A stretch of DNA of 64,000 nt, from the NCBI GenBank assembly GCA_039414355.1, contig JBCDJN010000005.1, forward strand, positions 1-64,000, given 5' to 3'. Position numbers and translations under genes: made by a program. The stretch is from JBCCQL01 sp039414355 (GTDB taxonomy: Bacteria > Planctomycetota > Planctomycetia > Pirellulales > Lacipirellulaceae). Under the pieces are notes generated by a model that was not told where the DNA came from, made no database searches, and saw only the letters and a list, made by a program, of their open reading frames with translations. Below are positions 25,050 to 35,050 of the stretch, one piece after another (the first letter of the stretch is position 1; each line of letters begins with the position of its first letter).

Positions 25050-25831
25050 CCCGCTTTTCGCCTTTGGGCTTCGCTCTCGCTCCTCCCGAGCTGGCCGAAA
25101 CGCGGCAGCAGCATCGCTACGCGAGACTGGTAGGCGGTGTAGCGCTCCCCCAGGTGGGCGACCAAGTCGCGTTCCTCCCAGCGGATCGCCTTGAGCACGT
25201 AGGCGGTCATCGCCAGCGCGAACAGCAGCCGGCTCGGCCCCATGCTGGGCGCCGACCACGACGCCAGCAGGACGCCGGCGTAGATCGGGTGGCGAAGGTG
25301 GGAGTAGAGCATGGGCGTGCAAAACGGCACGTGCTGGTACGGCTTGCCGCGGAGGCAGAGCCACACCTGCGGAAGCCCGAATAGGTCGAAGTGGTCGATC
25401 AGGAACGACGCTAGGAACACGATCGCCCAGCCGGCAAAGTAGGCGGCGTGCAAGCCGTACCGGATGGGCGTGGAGTCGATGGACCAAACCACGCCGCCGA
25501 TTGGCTGCCAGAAGGCGAACATCACGGCGAGCGCGGCGCCGGTGGCGACCAGGTAGGTGCTCCGCTCCGCCTCGGTCGGCACGTACTGCGTCCACCAGCG
25601 TTTGAACGCTGGCCTCGCCATGCCGCTGTGCTGCAGGCCGAAGAGCAAGACGAGCCCCAGGTTCACCAGCACGGCGACGATGGTTTGCGCGGCGGACAAG
25701 CTCGCCGACGGATCGTCCAGTTGTGTCGGCGCCCCGTACCCGCCAATGAACGCGATGGTGTAGAGCAGGGCCGAAAAGCCAACGCCGTAGGCCGCCACGC
25801 CGTAAATAAAGATCGCCACTCGCCGAAACAT
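25046..25831 (-). CDS. mddA: Methanethiol S-methyltransferase (MddA-like), integral membrane
   Basis: The protein has 261 residues with about five membrane segments. Conserved family blocks are visible: FGLQHSGMARPAFKRWW near residue 64, SFLIDHFDLFGLPQVWL near 142, FCTPMLYSHLRHPIYAG near 170 and KAIRWEERDLVAHLG near 215. From family knowledge these belong to the NnrU/isoprenylcysteine methyltransferase superfamily and specifically to MddA, which methylates methanethiol with SAM to give dimethyl sulfide. A strong GGAGGAAT site precedes ATG 25831. The gene is monocistronic and convergent with the membrane protein before it, overlapping by 4 nt. Close paralogues with other thiol substrates exist, so the substrate is likely rather than certain. 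Confidence 0.83.
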   Translation of the reverse strand: MFRRVAIFIYGVAAYGVGFSALLYTIAFIGGYGAPTQLDDPSASLSAAQTIVAVLVNLGLVLLFGLQHSGMARPAFKRWWTQYVPTEAERSTYLVATGAALAVMFAFWQPIGGVVWSIDSTPIRYGLHAAYFAGWAIVFLASFLIDHFDLFGLPQVWLCLRGKPYQHVPFCTPMLYSHLRHPIYAGVLLASWSAPSMGPSRLLFALAMTAYVLKAIRWEERDLVAHLGERYTAYQSRVAMLLPRFGQLGRSESEAQRRKAG

Positions 25832-25929
25832 CGCGTCATTCCTCCGAGACCGGGATGGGTAATGGAGGCTTGTACGGCGGATCGAATGCGGTGTTACAGC
25901 AACCGGATTCGTGCCTCACTCCGAATCGC

Positions 25930-26184
25930 TCAGCGTCGCCCGGAAAGCAGGTAACGCAGGAACGAGATCAGGCCCGCGAAGCGATACTCGCCATCGATGT
26001 AGTGCTCGATGACGTAGAAGGCGAAGTAGTACGCCCGGCAGAAAGCCCAGATTGCCAAACCAAGCAGCAGGGCGGTTTGCCAAGACGGGTGGCGGATCAG
26101 CAGCAGCGTCACCGCAATCGCACCGATTGCAAGCAGCAATCCGGCCTTCAGGTACATCAGACGAGGGTCGCGGAGGTCGCCCAT
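25930..26184 (-). CDS. Small membrane protein downstream of the CAAX-type protease
   Basis: The protein has 84 residues. Two hydrophobic segments are at about residues 12-28 and 36-56, followed by an amphipathic, aromatic-rich tail (FCRAYYFAFYVIEHYIDGEYRFAG) described here in part. It starts only 4 nt after the stop of the CAAX-protease gene, which implies cotranscription and probably coupled translation. No domain was recognised. Its short length and pairing with the protease suggest an accessory subunit, which remains an inference. Confidence 0.7.
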   Translation of the reverse strand: MGDLRDPRLMYLKAGLLLAIGAIAVTLLLIRHPSWQTALLLGLAIWAFCRAYYFAFYVIEHYIDGEYRFAGLISFLRYLLSGRR

Positions 26185-26188
26185 CGGA

Positions 26189-27016
26189 TCACCACAAGTG
26201 CCACGCGCCCTGCCAAAGCACCCAGACGCCCAGCAGCAGGTTCGTGACGGCGTGGGAGGCTACGCAGTCCCAGTAGTTCTTCGTCTTGAGCATCAGCCAC
26301 ATGGTGAGGCTGAAGTACGCCAGCGCCGGCAGCTTCTCCGGGTGGTAGAGCATGGCGAAGCCCACGCCGATGGCGGCCGCCTTGAGCGTCACCTCACCGA
26401 AGGGCACCTGCCAGAAGGCGGGGTTGTCGACCATCCGCACCAGCCAGCCGCGGAGCATCAGCTCCTCGCAGAGCGGTACCAGCAGCACGAGGCCCGTGAA
26501 CCGCACCGCCAAGAACCACCAGTAGCTAGCCGGCTGCCCGTCGAACTGCACGTTAGGGTCGAAGGCGTCTCGAGGGGTCAGACCCAGGACGGTGATCACC
26601 AGGCTGTCTTCGCCAAACAGCTTGCGGAGGGCGTCGTTAAGCCCGATCCAATCGATTCCCACCCACAGTACAACTCCCACCACGCCCACCACGACCGCCA
26701 ATAGCGAGACGCGAAATCGTGGCAGCTGGAGCGACCGGGGCATGAAGAACGCCAGCGGCACGGCCAGGGACGCCATGGCCGTGTACTTCCACAGGTAGTT
26801 GGCCGCATAGGCGGACCGCACCCGCTCGTAGTCGTCCGGCGTCAGGTGATCTCCGGGCTCGGCGGCCGAGAAGAACATGGGCACCGCCAGGTACACGAAC
26901 ATCGGCCCCAGCATCGCCAGCCACGGATACTCCTGGAAAAACGGGCCCCGCGGGCAAGGCGGGTGGTGCTGTCCGCTGCTGTTTTCGTCCTCGGAATGCG
27001 GTTCTGGGGATTCCAT
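26189..27016 (-). CDS. CPBP/CAAX intramembrane protease, resembling the exosortase-associated group
   Basis: The protein has 275 residues with about seven membrane segments after a polar N-terminus. The zinc-site motif EELMLRG sits near residue 187 in VPLCEELMLRGWLVRM, with the second His in AMLYHPEKL and the third in ASHAVTNLLLG. The block WVGIDWIGLNDAL and the spacing resemble the CAAX-protease-related proteins that accompany exosortases in PEP-CTERM systems, but no exosortase gene is in this window. It is the first gene of a two-gene unit with the 84-residue protein and diverges from the EF-G gene across 421 nt. Confidence 0.82.
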   Translation of the reverse strand: MESPEPHSEDENSSGQHHPPCPRGPFFQEYPWLAMLGPMFVYLAVPMFFSAAEPGDHLTPDDYERVRSAYAANYLWKYTAMASLAVPLAFFMPRSLQLPRFRVSLLAVVVGVVGVVLWVGIDWIGLNDALRKLFGEDSLVITVLGLTPRDAFDPNVQFDGQPASYWWFLAVRFTGLVLLVPLCEELMLRGWLVRMVDNPAFWQVPFGEVTLKAAAIGVGFAMLYHPEKLPALAYFSLTMWLMLKTKNYWDCVASHAVTNLLLGVWVLWQGAWHLW

Positions 27017-27437
27017 GCACGTGCTTTGGGCTGGTTGGCTGCTACCGATAGGGAGCGGGGGGCGGTCCGCTCGTGGATTTCCGCGTCCAAAGTCTTCGCC
27101 AATCCGCCGAGCCGCGATGGTTCAACCGCTTCTGTGCCGCGGACCGCGTCAAATTTCGGGGCGGGGCTAGCAAACCGATCTTTGTCGATTGCCGCAGGCC
27201 CCATACGCTACCGGCAGTGCCGCTGGCGTGCGAACTTCAATTGTACGCCGCTGGTCCTAGCCCTGCCCGGTCGTGTAGGTATTATGCAAGCTTCGCGGCG
27301 GTGTGTCGGCTGGCTCTAGAGAGTCTTCGGCGCCCAACCGCGCGGCATGCGAGGCCCCGCCCCTAAGCCTGCCGACCTCGTTTTCCCCACCCTGGCGTTG
27401 CCCACACGGTCCTTCGCCCAACCCGTCCGTCCTTGCC
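27017..27437. other. Divergent intergenic region upstream of EF-G
   Basis: This stretch of 421 bp lacks a gene. It must hold the promoters of the CAAX-protease unit (leftwards) and of EF-G (rightwards). A TATTAT hexamer at 27280-27285 is the only good minus-10 candidate for EF-G and has no convincing minus-35 partner. The last 60 nt before the EF-G ATG are rich in C and T and contain no Shine-Dalgarno sequence. I saw no hairpin, tRNA or riboswitch. Confidence 0.5.
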
Positions 27438-29546
<2,109 letters not shown>

Positions 29547-29575
29547 CGCCCGACCAGATCCGACTATCCACCACA

Positions 29576-29620
29576 AACCCGGCAGCTTGTCCCCAAGGGG
29601 ATGGGCTGTCGGGTTTTTTC
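29576..29620 (+). terminator. Rho-independent terminator of the EF-G gene
   Basis: An 11-bp stem AACCCGGCAGC (29576-29586) pairs with GCTGTCGGGTT (29605-29615) with one G-T pair. The loop contains a second small CCCC/GGGG stem, and the right arm runs into TTTTT ending near 29619. It begins 30 nt after the EF-G stop codon, a standard placement. Confidence 0.9.
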
Positions 29621-29744
29621 TTGCCGGCGCCGAAGATCCCCGGGGCGCTCTCGTTGTTCTTCTGGAAAGACGGGCACGAACCGGTCTACGAACTCGGCGC
29701 CCCACCGGCGCCGGGCCGGGCTCGTCACTTGTGGAGATTGTCCG

Positions 29745-29927
29745 ATGCACACGCGTATCCTGCGTTTGGCCGCTGTCGCCGTGGCCGCGGTTGGTTTGTC
29801 GGTGGCGCCCTCTGCCGCGTTCGCTGCTGACGGCACGGAGGTGGGCAACGGCTGCTGCTTGAGCGACGGCACTGAGGTCGGCAACGGTCTCGCTTTGGCT
29901 GATGGCACCGAGGTCGGTAACGGTTGA
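29745..29927 (+). CDS. 60-residue secreted peptide with three DGTEVGNG repeats
   Basis: A GTGGAGA site lies about 9 nt before ATG 29745. Residues 1-28 are a strong Sec signal (MHTRILRL, a hydrophobic run, then SAAFAA). The mature part is about 32 residues: DGTEVGNG-CCLS-DGTEVGNG-LALA-DGTEVGNG, ending exactly with the third repeat. Across the three 8-residue units, codons 1, 3, 5, 6 and 8 vary, always synonymously, which shows that selection acts on the protein. The gene is a single cistron between the EF-G terminator and its own terminator. I recognise no family. It may be a structural or signalling peptide, or a precursor whose repeats are released by cleavage at the CCLS and LALA linkers. 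Confidence 0.8.
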   Translation: MHTRILRLAAVAVAAVGLSVAPSAAFAADGTEVGNGCCLSDGTEVGNGLALADGTEVGNG

Positions 29928-29942
29928 TCCGGCCCCTACCAC

Positions 29943-29975
29943 AAAGCGCGCGGCGGCGACCGCCGCCGCGCGTTT
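29943..29975 (+). terminator. Hairpin terminator downstream of the repeat peptide gene
   Basis: A GC-rich palindrome CGCGCGGCGGC / GCCGCCGCGCG with a short GACC-containing loop lies 16 nt after the stop codon. The right arm is followed by TTTG, so the U-tract is short; the flanking AAA and TTT could make it act in both directions. Confidence 0.65.
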
Positions 29976-30077
29976 GCTCGTTCGATGGAGTGTTTCCTTA
30001 CGGTGATGCTGGCGGAGTGGGTGAGCGCGAAGCAGGATGGAAGGGTTAGCGTCTTCCCGTCACGGCCCTGCTCCGCC

Positions 30078-30428
30078 ATGCTTCCGACCGCGCAAAGACT
30101 TGCCGGCACCCTGATCGCCACTGGGTTGGTGATCGTGGCCGCGTCGTGCGCGGGTGTTGCTTACGGGCTGCCCTTGGTCGGGACGGCCTTGGTGGCCGTC
30201 GGCGCGATGGGACTGTTCGCGGGGCGGCGTTCGGCATCGCCCCTTCTCCTGGCGTTGCAGGCGGTGATCTATCTGGGGGTGTGGCTCCTTATGGCCGGGG
30301 CGATCGCCGCGAAGGGCGAAGCCGCCGAACTGCGTTTGTCGATCGACCTGCTGCTCAGCACCGCGGTAATGGCCCTTCAGGCCCCCCTCTTGGTGCAGGC
30401 CTCGCGAAGCCTCCGCGGCCACGCGTGA
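30078..30428 (+). CDS. Small four-helix membrane protein, unknown function
   Basis: The protein has 116 residues from ATG 30078; an in-frame ATG at 29985 would add 31 residues overlapping the terminator region and is less likely. Four hydrophobic segments are visible at about residues 8-25, 28-44, 49-70 and 85-103. No charged or catalytic motif stands out. It lies between the repeat-peptide gene and the beta-propeller gene on the same strand, with 90 nt to the latter, which has its own candidate promoter. The function is unknown. Confidence 0.65.
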   Translation: MLPTAQRLAGTLIATGLVIVAASCAGVAYGLPLVGTALVAVGAMGLFAGRRSASPLLLALQAVIYLGVWLLMAGAIAAKGEAAELRLSIDLLLSTAVMALQAPLLVQASRSLRGHA

Positions 30429-30454
30429 CGCGCCGGGCGATCTGCGGGTAGACT
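30425..30454 (+). promoter_or_regulatory. Candidate sigma70-type promoter for the beta-propeller gene
   Basis: GTGACG (30425-30430) and TAGACT (30449-30454) are separated by 18 nt, each matching four of six consensus positions (TTGACA, TATAAT). The ATG at 30518 is 63 nt downstream. The same TAGACT box occurs before two other genes in the window. Confidence 0.4.
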
Positions 30455-30517
30455 CCAAGGCATCGGCTGCCGCTCGTGTATGCCGATTCGGTCCCGATCC
30501 GCCTGCCGGAGTCTTCG

Positions 30518-31846
30518 ATGCGTACACCTCTGCCCGTCGCGGTTTGCTTCGCAACGTTGCTGACTGGCCTTTGCCCCGCGTCCGCGGAGGACTGGCCGCA
30601 ATGGATGGGCCCGCAACGCGACGGCGTGTGGCGGGAGTCGGGTGTCGTCAGCAAGCTGCCCGCGGGCGGGGCGCCCGTGAAGTGGACGGCGCCGGTGGCG
30701 TACGGCTACGCGGGGCCGGCCGTGGCGGACGGCAAGGTATTCCTGTTCGACTACGTGCTCGATTCCGGCGAGGTGGCCAACAAGCCGAGCCGGCGTGATC
30801 AACTCACCGGCGCCGAGCGGCTGACGTGCTTCGACTCGGCGACGGGCGACATCGTTTGGCGGAAGCAGTACGACCGTAACTACCTGGTCTCCTACGGCGG
30901 CGGCCCCCGCTGCACGCCCACGGTCGATGGCGACCGCGTCTACACGCTTGGCGCCGAGGGCGACCTTGTCTGCTGGAGCGTCAGCGATGGGAGCGAGGTT
31001 TGGCGGGTCAGCTTCAAGGGCGCCTTTGGCGCCGAGACGCCCGTCTGGGGCCACTCGGCTCACCCGCTCGTAGTGGGCGACACGCTGTACTGCGTCGCGG
31101 GCGGCCCCGGGAGCGTGGCGGTCGCCTTCGACAAGGCGACCGGCGACGTGAAGTGGAAAGCCCTCTCCGCCAGCGAACCCGGCTACTGCCCGCCGACGCT
31201 GATCAACCACGCCGGCGTCGACCAGTTGCTCATCTGGCACCCGGAGAGCCTCAACAGCCTCAACCCCGAAACGGGTGAGGTCTACTGGTCGCTCGCCATC
31301 AAGCCCGCGTACGGCATGTCGATCGCCGCGCCGCAGAAGCAGGGCGACAAGCTCTTCGTCAGCGCGATCGGCAACGTGGCGTTGCTGATCGACTTGGCCG
31401 AAGACAAGCCTGCCGCCGAGGTGGTCTGGTCCGGCGGCGGCAAGCGTGGCTTGCGGGCCGTGAACGCCACGCCGCTCATGGGGCCGGGGGTCATCTACGG
31501 CGTTGATTGCGAGACCAGCGAACTCATGGCCGTGAGCATGGACGACGGCGAGCGGCTGTGGGCCACCAAGAAGCCGACGTTCGGCAACGGCCGCGGCCGC
31601 CACGGCACGGCGTTTCTCGTCCGGCAAGAGGCCTCGGGCGCGTACTTTCTGTTCAGCGAGCAGGGCGACCTGATCACCGCCGACCTCTCGCCGGAGGGCT
31701 ACAATGAGACCGGCCGCCAGAAGCTGCTCGAGATGACCAGCAGCAGCTTCGGCCGCCCCGTGGTCTGGACCCACCCGGCGTTCGCCGAGCGATCCGTCTT
31801 CGCCCGGAACGACAAAGAGCTTGTGTGCGTTGATCTGAGTGAGTGA
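30518..31846 (+). CDS. Exported PQQ-type beta-propeller protein
   Basis: The protein has 442 residues from ATG 30518 with a Sec signal at 1-22 (ending CPASA). Repeating WD/PQQ-like blades are evident from the recurrent pattern G-x-(V/L)-xx-(D/C)-x-xx-G-xx-W, for example CFDSATGDIVWRKQYD, CWSVSDGSEVWRVSFKG and AFDKATGDVKWKALS. The opening DWPQWMGPQRDGVW is typical of planctomycete outer-membrane or periplasmic PQQ-like propellers, which usually bind other proteins or sugars rather than PQQ. No catalytic domain is attached. The following DUF2459 gene starts 30 nt later on the same strand and may be cotranscribed. Confidence 0.87.
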   Translation: MRTPLPVAVCFATLLTGLCPASAEDWPQWMGPQRDGVWRESGVVSKLPAGGAPVKWTAPVAYGYAGPAVADGKVFLFDYVLDSGEVANKPSRRDQLTGAERLTCFDSATGDIVWRKQYDRNYLVSYGGGPRCTPTVDGDRVYTLGAEGDLVCWSVSDGSEVWRVSFKGAFGAETPVWGHSAHPLVVGDTLYCVAGGPGSVAVAFDKATGDVKWKALSASEPGYCPPTLINHAGVDQLLIWHPESLNSLNPETGEVYWSLAIKPAYGMSIAAPQKQGDKLFVSAIGNVALLIDLAEDKPAAEVVWSGGGKRGLRAVNATPLMGPGVIYGVDCETSELMAVSMDDGERLWATKKPTFGNGRGRHGTAFLVRQEASGAYFLFSEQGDLITADLSPEGYNETGRQKLLEMTSSSFGRPVVWTHPAFAERSVFARNDKELVCVDLSE

Positions 31847-31876
31847 TCCCCTCGCAGTCGGAACCGAGGTTGATTG

Positions 31877-32578
31877 ATGGCCGCCGTCATCAAGATCCTG
31901 CTGATGGGCTGGGCCGCTGCGCGGCGGGGCGTTAAGGCGGTCGGCGTGCTGCTGGCGGTCTACGCGGCGTACTTGGTCATTGGATTGTGGCCGACCAATC
32001 GCGACTACACGCCGCCGGCGGGCGGGGTGGTGGTCTACGTGACGTCCTCGCCAGTTCACACGGACATCGTCGTCCCACTCACCCACGACGCCTGGGACTG
32101 GCGAGAGTGGTTTTCGGACGAAGACTTCACGGCCGAGCAGATCCGGGCGACGCACATCGCCATTGGCTGGGGCGACCGTGGTTTCTACTTGGACACGCCC
32201 ACCTGGGCCGATCTCAAGGTCTCGACGGCCCTGCGGGCGATGTTCTTGCCCAGCGGCTCCGTGATGCACGTCTGGCGAGTGAACGACCCGGCGGGCGCCG
32301 ACGGGTTTGTTCAGGTGAAGCTCGATCGCGAGCAGTACCGTCGGCTCTGCGAGTCGATGACCCACTCACTCGCGCTCGATACGAACGGCCGCCCTCAGCC
32401 GTTGGCGGGCGAAGCGTACTCGTCGTACGACGCCTTTTACCAGGCCGTTGGCTCGTACCACTGCTTCAACACCTGCAACAGTTGGGCGGGCCGGCGGTTG
32501 AAGCAAGCCGGGGCGCCGGCCCCACTCTTCACCCCGCTGCCGCACCAGCCCGGCATGTACCTACCGGGTAACGACTAA
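31877..32578 (+). CDS. TIGR02117/DUF2459 family protein, membrane-anchored
   Basis: The protein has 233 residues from ATG 31877, preceded by GAGG at about 8 nt. An N-terminal membrane anchor is at about residues 15-38. The soluble part carries the family blocks VYVTSSPVHTDIVVPL, AIGWGDRGFYLDTPTW and YHCFNTCNSWAGRRLKQAG. The conserved His, Cys and Asn residues in these blocks suggest a papain-like or NlpC-like fold with a Cys-His pair, although no activity is established for this family. It is probably periplasmic-facing. Confidence 0.82.
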   Translation: MAAVIKILLMGWAAARRGVKAVGVLLAVYAAYLVIGLWPTNRDYTPPAGGVVVYVTSSPVHTDIVVPLTHDAWDWREWFSDEDFTAEQIRATHIAIGWGDRGFYLDTPTWADLKVSTALRAMFLPSGSVMHVWRVNDPAGADGFVQVKLDREQYRRLCESMTHSLALDTNGRPQPLAGEAYSSYDAFYQAVGSYHCFNTCNSWAGRRLKQAGAPAPLFTPLPHQPGMYLPGND

Positions 32579-32607
32579 GCGACGGGCGCCCTTCGCCGCA
32601 GGAGTGC

Positions 32608-33585
32608 TCAGCCGAACAGCCGCCGCTGCGACTCTCGCACCAGCGGCCGGGCGTCGTAGCCGGCTTCGCGAAGCCGCTCGTCGAAGCCGGGCGGGCCGTG
32701 GGTGCAGTGGATCACGTCCGGCTGGACGATCTCCGGGAGCCGCATCAGCTGGTCGAAGTCGGCGTGATCCGAGAGCGGCAACGCGTGGTCGACCCCTAGC
32801 CGGTGGCGTGTGGACGGGTCCATCGCCCAGCCGGAGACCGCGATCGAGACGGTTTCGCCGAGCCCCGCCAAGCGGAATCGCTTCATCCCCCGCGGCAGCG
32901 TCACCACGGCGTGCCCCGCCAGCGGCCGCCCCGCGTAGCGACAGCAGGTCGCCTCGCCTGTTGAGAGGCTCATGCCGAGCCGCTCGTACACCTCGCTGAT
33001 GGCGAAGACCTCCGGGTGCTGCAGCACCGGAACGCCGGCGGTGGTGAGTAGCTTGGTTACCTCTTGGGCTTTGCCCAGTGCGTAGGCGTGGACGACCGGC
33101 GTGCGGCCTTCATCCAGGGTGCTGCGGACGAGCCCGACGAGTTCGTTGGCCACCGCCTGTCGTGGCGGCAGCCGGTAGCGGGGGTCTCCAAACGTGGTCT
33201 CCATGATCAGCACGTCCGCCCGCGGTGGGTCGGCCGGAGTGGCGGTGAGCGACGGACCCAGCTTGAAATCGCCGGTGTAGAGCAGTCGTCGGCCCGCGTG
33301 TTCCGCCAGCAGCATCGCCGACCCCAGGCAGTGGCCGGCGGGCAGGGCCATGATCCGTGTGTCGCCGAGTTCCACGGGCTGACCGTAGGGTGTCTCACGC
33401 ACCCGGAGCCGCTGGCCCAGCCGGTGGCGGTACAGGGCCGCGGTTTCCGGCGAGGCGAACGCGAGTTCGTGCCGGGCCATGTGGTCGGCGTGCGCGTGCG
33501 AGACGAAGCACCGCGGCTGACGGCGACGGAGGTCGACGGCGAGCCGAGCCGTCGTGAGGAACAGGCCGTCTTCGTAGTGGAACAA
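32608..33585 (-). CDS. MBL-fold beta-CASP exonuclease-like protein
   Basis: The protein has 325 residues. The zinc motif is CFVSHAHADHMARHE near residues 26-40, followed by LPAGHCLGSAMLL, LLYTGDFKLGP and IMETTFGDP. The C-terminal block HALPLSDHADFDQLM matches the beta-CASP/RMMBL end. The arrangement resembles the DNA-ligase-associated exonucleases and mRNA 3'-end processing nucleases. Unlike the beta-CASP protein at 16726, the C-terminal helical insertion is short. No ligase or helicase gene is adjacent, so DNA or RNA as substrate is open. It is convergent with the DUF2459 gene and diverges from uppP. Confidence 0.83.
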   Translation of the reverse strand: MFHYEDGLFLTTARLAVDLRRRQPRCFVSHAHADHMARHELAFASPETAALYRHRLGQRLRVRETPYGQPVELGDTRIMALPAGHCLGSAMLLAEHAGRRLLYTGDFKLGPSLTATPADPPRADVLIMETTFGDPRYRLPPRQAVANELVGLVRSTLDEGRTPVVHAYALGKAQEVTKLLTTAGVPVLQHPEVFAISEVYERLGMSLSTGEATCCRYAGRPLAGHAVVTLPRGMKRFRLAGLGETVSIAVSGWAMDPSTRHRLGVDHALPLSDHADFDQLMRLPEIVQPDVIHCTHGPPGFDERLREAGYDARPLVRESQRRLFG

Positions 33586-33688
33586 GCGCGGTTGGGCGGC
33601 GGCGGCCGACGTCGGGGAATTGCGGAACGCACGATGCCGACTAGGCTAGGCCGCTCTGGGTCATCGAGGCAATCCGCGGCGGACACGC

Positions 33689-34486
33689 ATGGACTTACTG
33701 CAGATCCTGATCCTGGCCGTTGTGCAGGGGCTCACCGAGTTCCTGCCCGTCAGTTCGTCGGGACACCTAGTCGTCGCCAACGAACTGCTCGAAGCCGCCG
33801 GCAGGCCGCAGGCGGAAGACCTGGTCGAGGTTAACATCGTGCTGCATGTCGGCACGCTGCTCGCGGTGCTGGTCTTCTACCGCGGCGCCATCGCCCGCCT
33901 GCTGGGCGAAGACCGCCGGGCGATTGTGACGCTGCTCGCCGGCACGGTACCGGCCGTGCTGATCGGTTTGCCGATCAAGATGTTCTTCGAAGAGGTGCTC
34001 GAGAACGCCTTGCTCGCCGGCTGCATGTTCCCGGTGACCGCCGCGATCCTGATCTGGGTCTCGCGGCGGCCGGAGGGCGATCGCAGCTACACCGATCTCT
34101 CGCTCCGCGAGGCGGCAGGCATTGGCTTGATGCAGGCCTTCGCCCTGCTGCCGGGCATCTCTCGGAGCGGTTCGACCATCGCCGGCGGCCTGCTGGCGGG
34201 GCTGCGACGTGAGGCGGCCGGCACGTTCGCCTTCCTGTTGGCGATCCCGGTCATCGCGGGGCCGGGGCTCATCGAAGTCGCCAGGATGGCCAAGGACGCC
34301 AGCGAGGGCGCCGGGGCGGGCCAAACGCCGCTGCTAACGCTGCTGGTGGGCGCCGTCGTGGCGTTTGCCGTGGGGTACGGGGCACTGGCTTTGCTCATCC
34401 GGTTTGTGAAACAGGGCCGGCTGGGCATCTTTGCCTGGTATCTGATCCCGCTTGGCGTGGCCGTGGTGGCGTGGCAGATGAGCTAA
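33689..34486 (+). CDS. uppP: Undecaprenyl-diphosphatase UppP/BacA
   Basis: The protein has 265 residues with seven to eight membrane segments, the normal family size. Both hallmark motifs are intact: QGLTEFLPVSSSGHLVVAN near residues 14-32 (Glu and His ligands) and LPGISRSGSTIAGGLLAGLRR near 150-170 (phosphate-binding Arg). The enzyme removes a phosphate from undecaprenyl diphosphate at the outer face of the cytoplasmic membrane, recycling the carrier for cell-wall and polysaccharide synthesis. The gene stands alone between the MBL nuclease and sufU. Confidence 0.94.
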   Translation: MDLLQILILAVVQGLTEFLPVSSSGHLVVANELLEAAGRPQAEDLVEVNIVLHVGTLLAVLVFYRGAIARLLGEDRRAIVTLLAGTVPAVLIGLPIKMFFEEVLENALLAGCMFPVTAAILIWVSRRPEGDRSYTDLSLREAAGIGLMQAFALLPGISRSGSTIAGGLLAGLRREAAGTFAFLLAIPVIAGPGLIEVARMAKDASEGAGAGQTPLLTLLVGAVVAFAVGYGALALLIRFVKQGRLGIFAWYLIPLGVAVVAWQMS

Positions 34487-34576
34487 GGGCCGACTCGTCG
34501 CCCTAGCCTTTGGTCGGCAGGTGGCCACTTCTGTTTGGCGACTTCCCGCAGCGCGGCTGGCTGCCTAGACTCAAAC

Positions 34577-35008
34577 ATGACGAACATGCCCGCGACGTCT
34601 GCCATGCCTAGCGCGTTCAATCAAAAAGACGAAGAGCTCTACCAAGAGCACATCCTTGACCACTACGAAGACCCGTTTCACCGCGGTTCGCTTGACGGCG
34701 CCACGCACGCATTCGAGGACAAGAACCCGCTGTGCGGAGACGTGGTGAAGATTGAGCTCGTGGTCGACAAGCAAGGGAAGGTCTGCGACTGCTACTTCAG
34801 CGGCGATGGCTGCGTGATCAGCCAGGCGAGTGCTTCGATGCTGCTAGAAGAGCTCCACGGCAAGACGATTGAAGAGGTTGAGGGATTCAGCGCCGAGGAC
34901 ATGCTGAAGCTGTACGGCGCCCGCCTGACCCCGAACCGGCAGAAGTGTTGTCTGCTCTCTTGGAAGGTGATTCAGCAGGCCGTGCACTCGCCGGTCCGCG
35001 AAGACTGA
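34577..35008 (+). CDS. sufU: SufU-type iron-sulfur cluster assembly/sulfur-transfer protein
   Basis: The protein has 143 residues. The three conserved Cys sites are in NPLCGDVV, SGDGCVISQASASML and RQKCCLLSW, and the segment between the second and third is long as in SufU rather than IscU. SufU takes persulfide sulfur from SufS and passes it to the Suf scaffold. The partner sufS is 42 nt downstream on the same strand; sufBCD are not in the window. The ATG at 34577 is preceded by TAGACT-N5 (34566-34571) and no Shine-Dalgarno, which suggests a leaderless transcript. Confidence 0.9.
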   Translation: MTNMPATSAMPSAFNQKDEELYQEHILDHYEDPFHRGSLDGATHAFEDKNPLCGDVVKIELVVDKQGKVCDCYFSGDGCVISQASASMLLEELHGKTIEEVEGFSAEDMLKLYGARLTPNRQKCCLLSWKVIQQAVHSPVRED

Positions 35009-35050
35009 GCCGTCGGCAACCTCCTAACGATTCTTCCAGAAGAGCCTCTC

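Noticed and set aside
27280..27285. TATTAT upstream of EF-G as a promoter
   Set aside because: No minus-35 element at normal spacing; mentioned only in the description of the gap.
30377..32365. 662-codon open frame on the minus strand opposite the beta-propeller and DUF2459 genes
   Set aside because: Both opposing genes have clear domains and signals; this frame has none.
34483..34510. Weak hairpin after uppP (AGGGC/GCCCT)
   Set aside because: Five-base stem with no U-tract; too weak to call a terminator.
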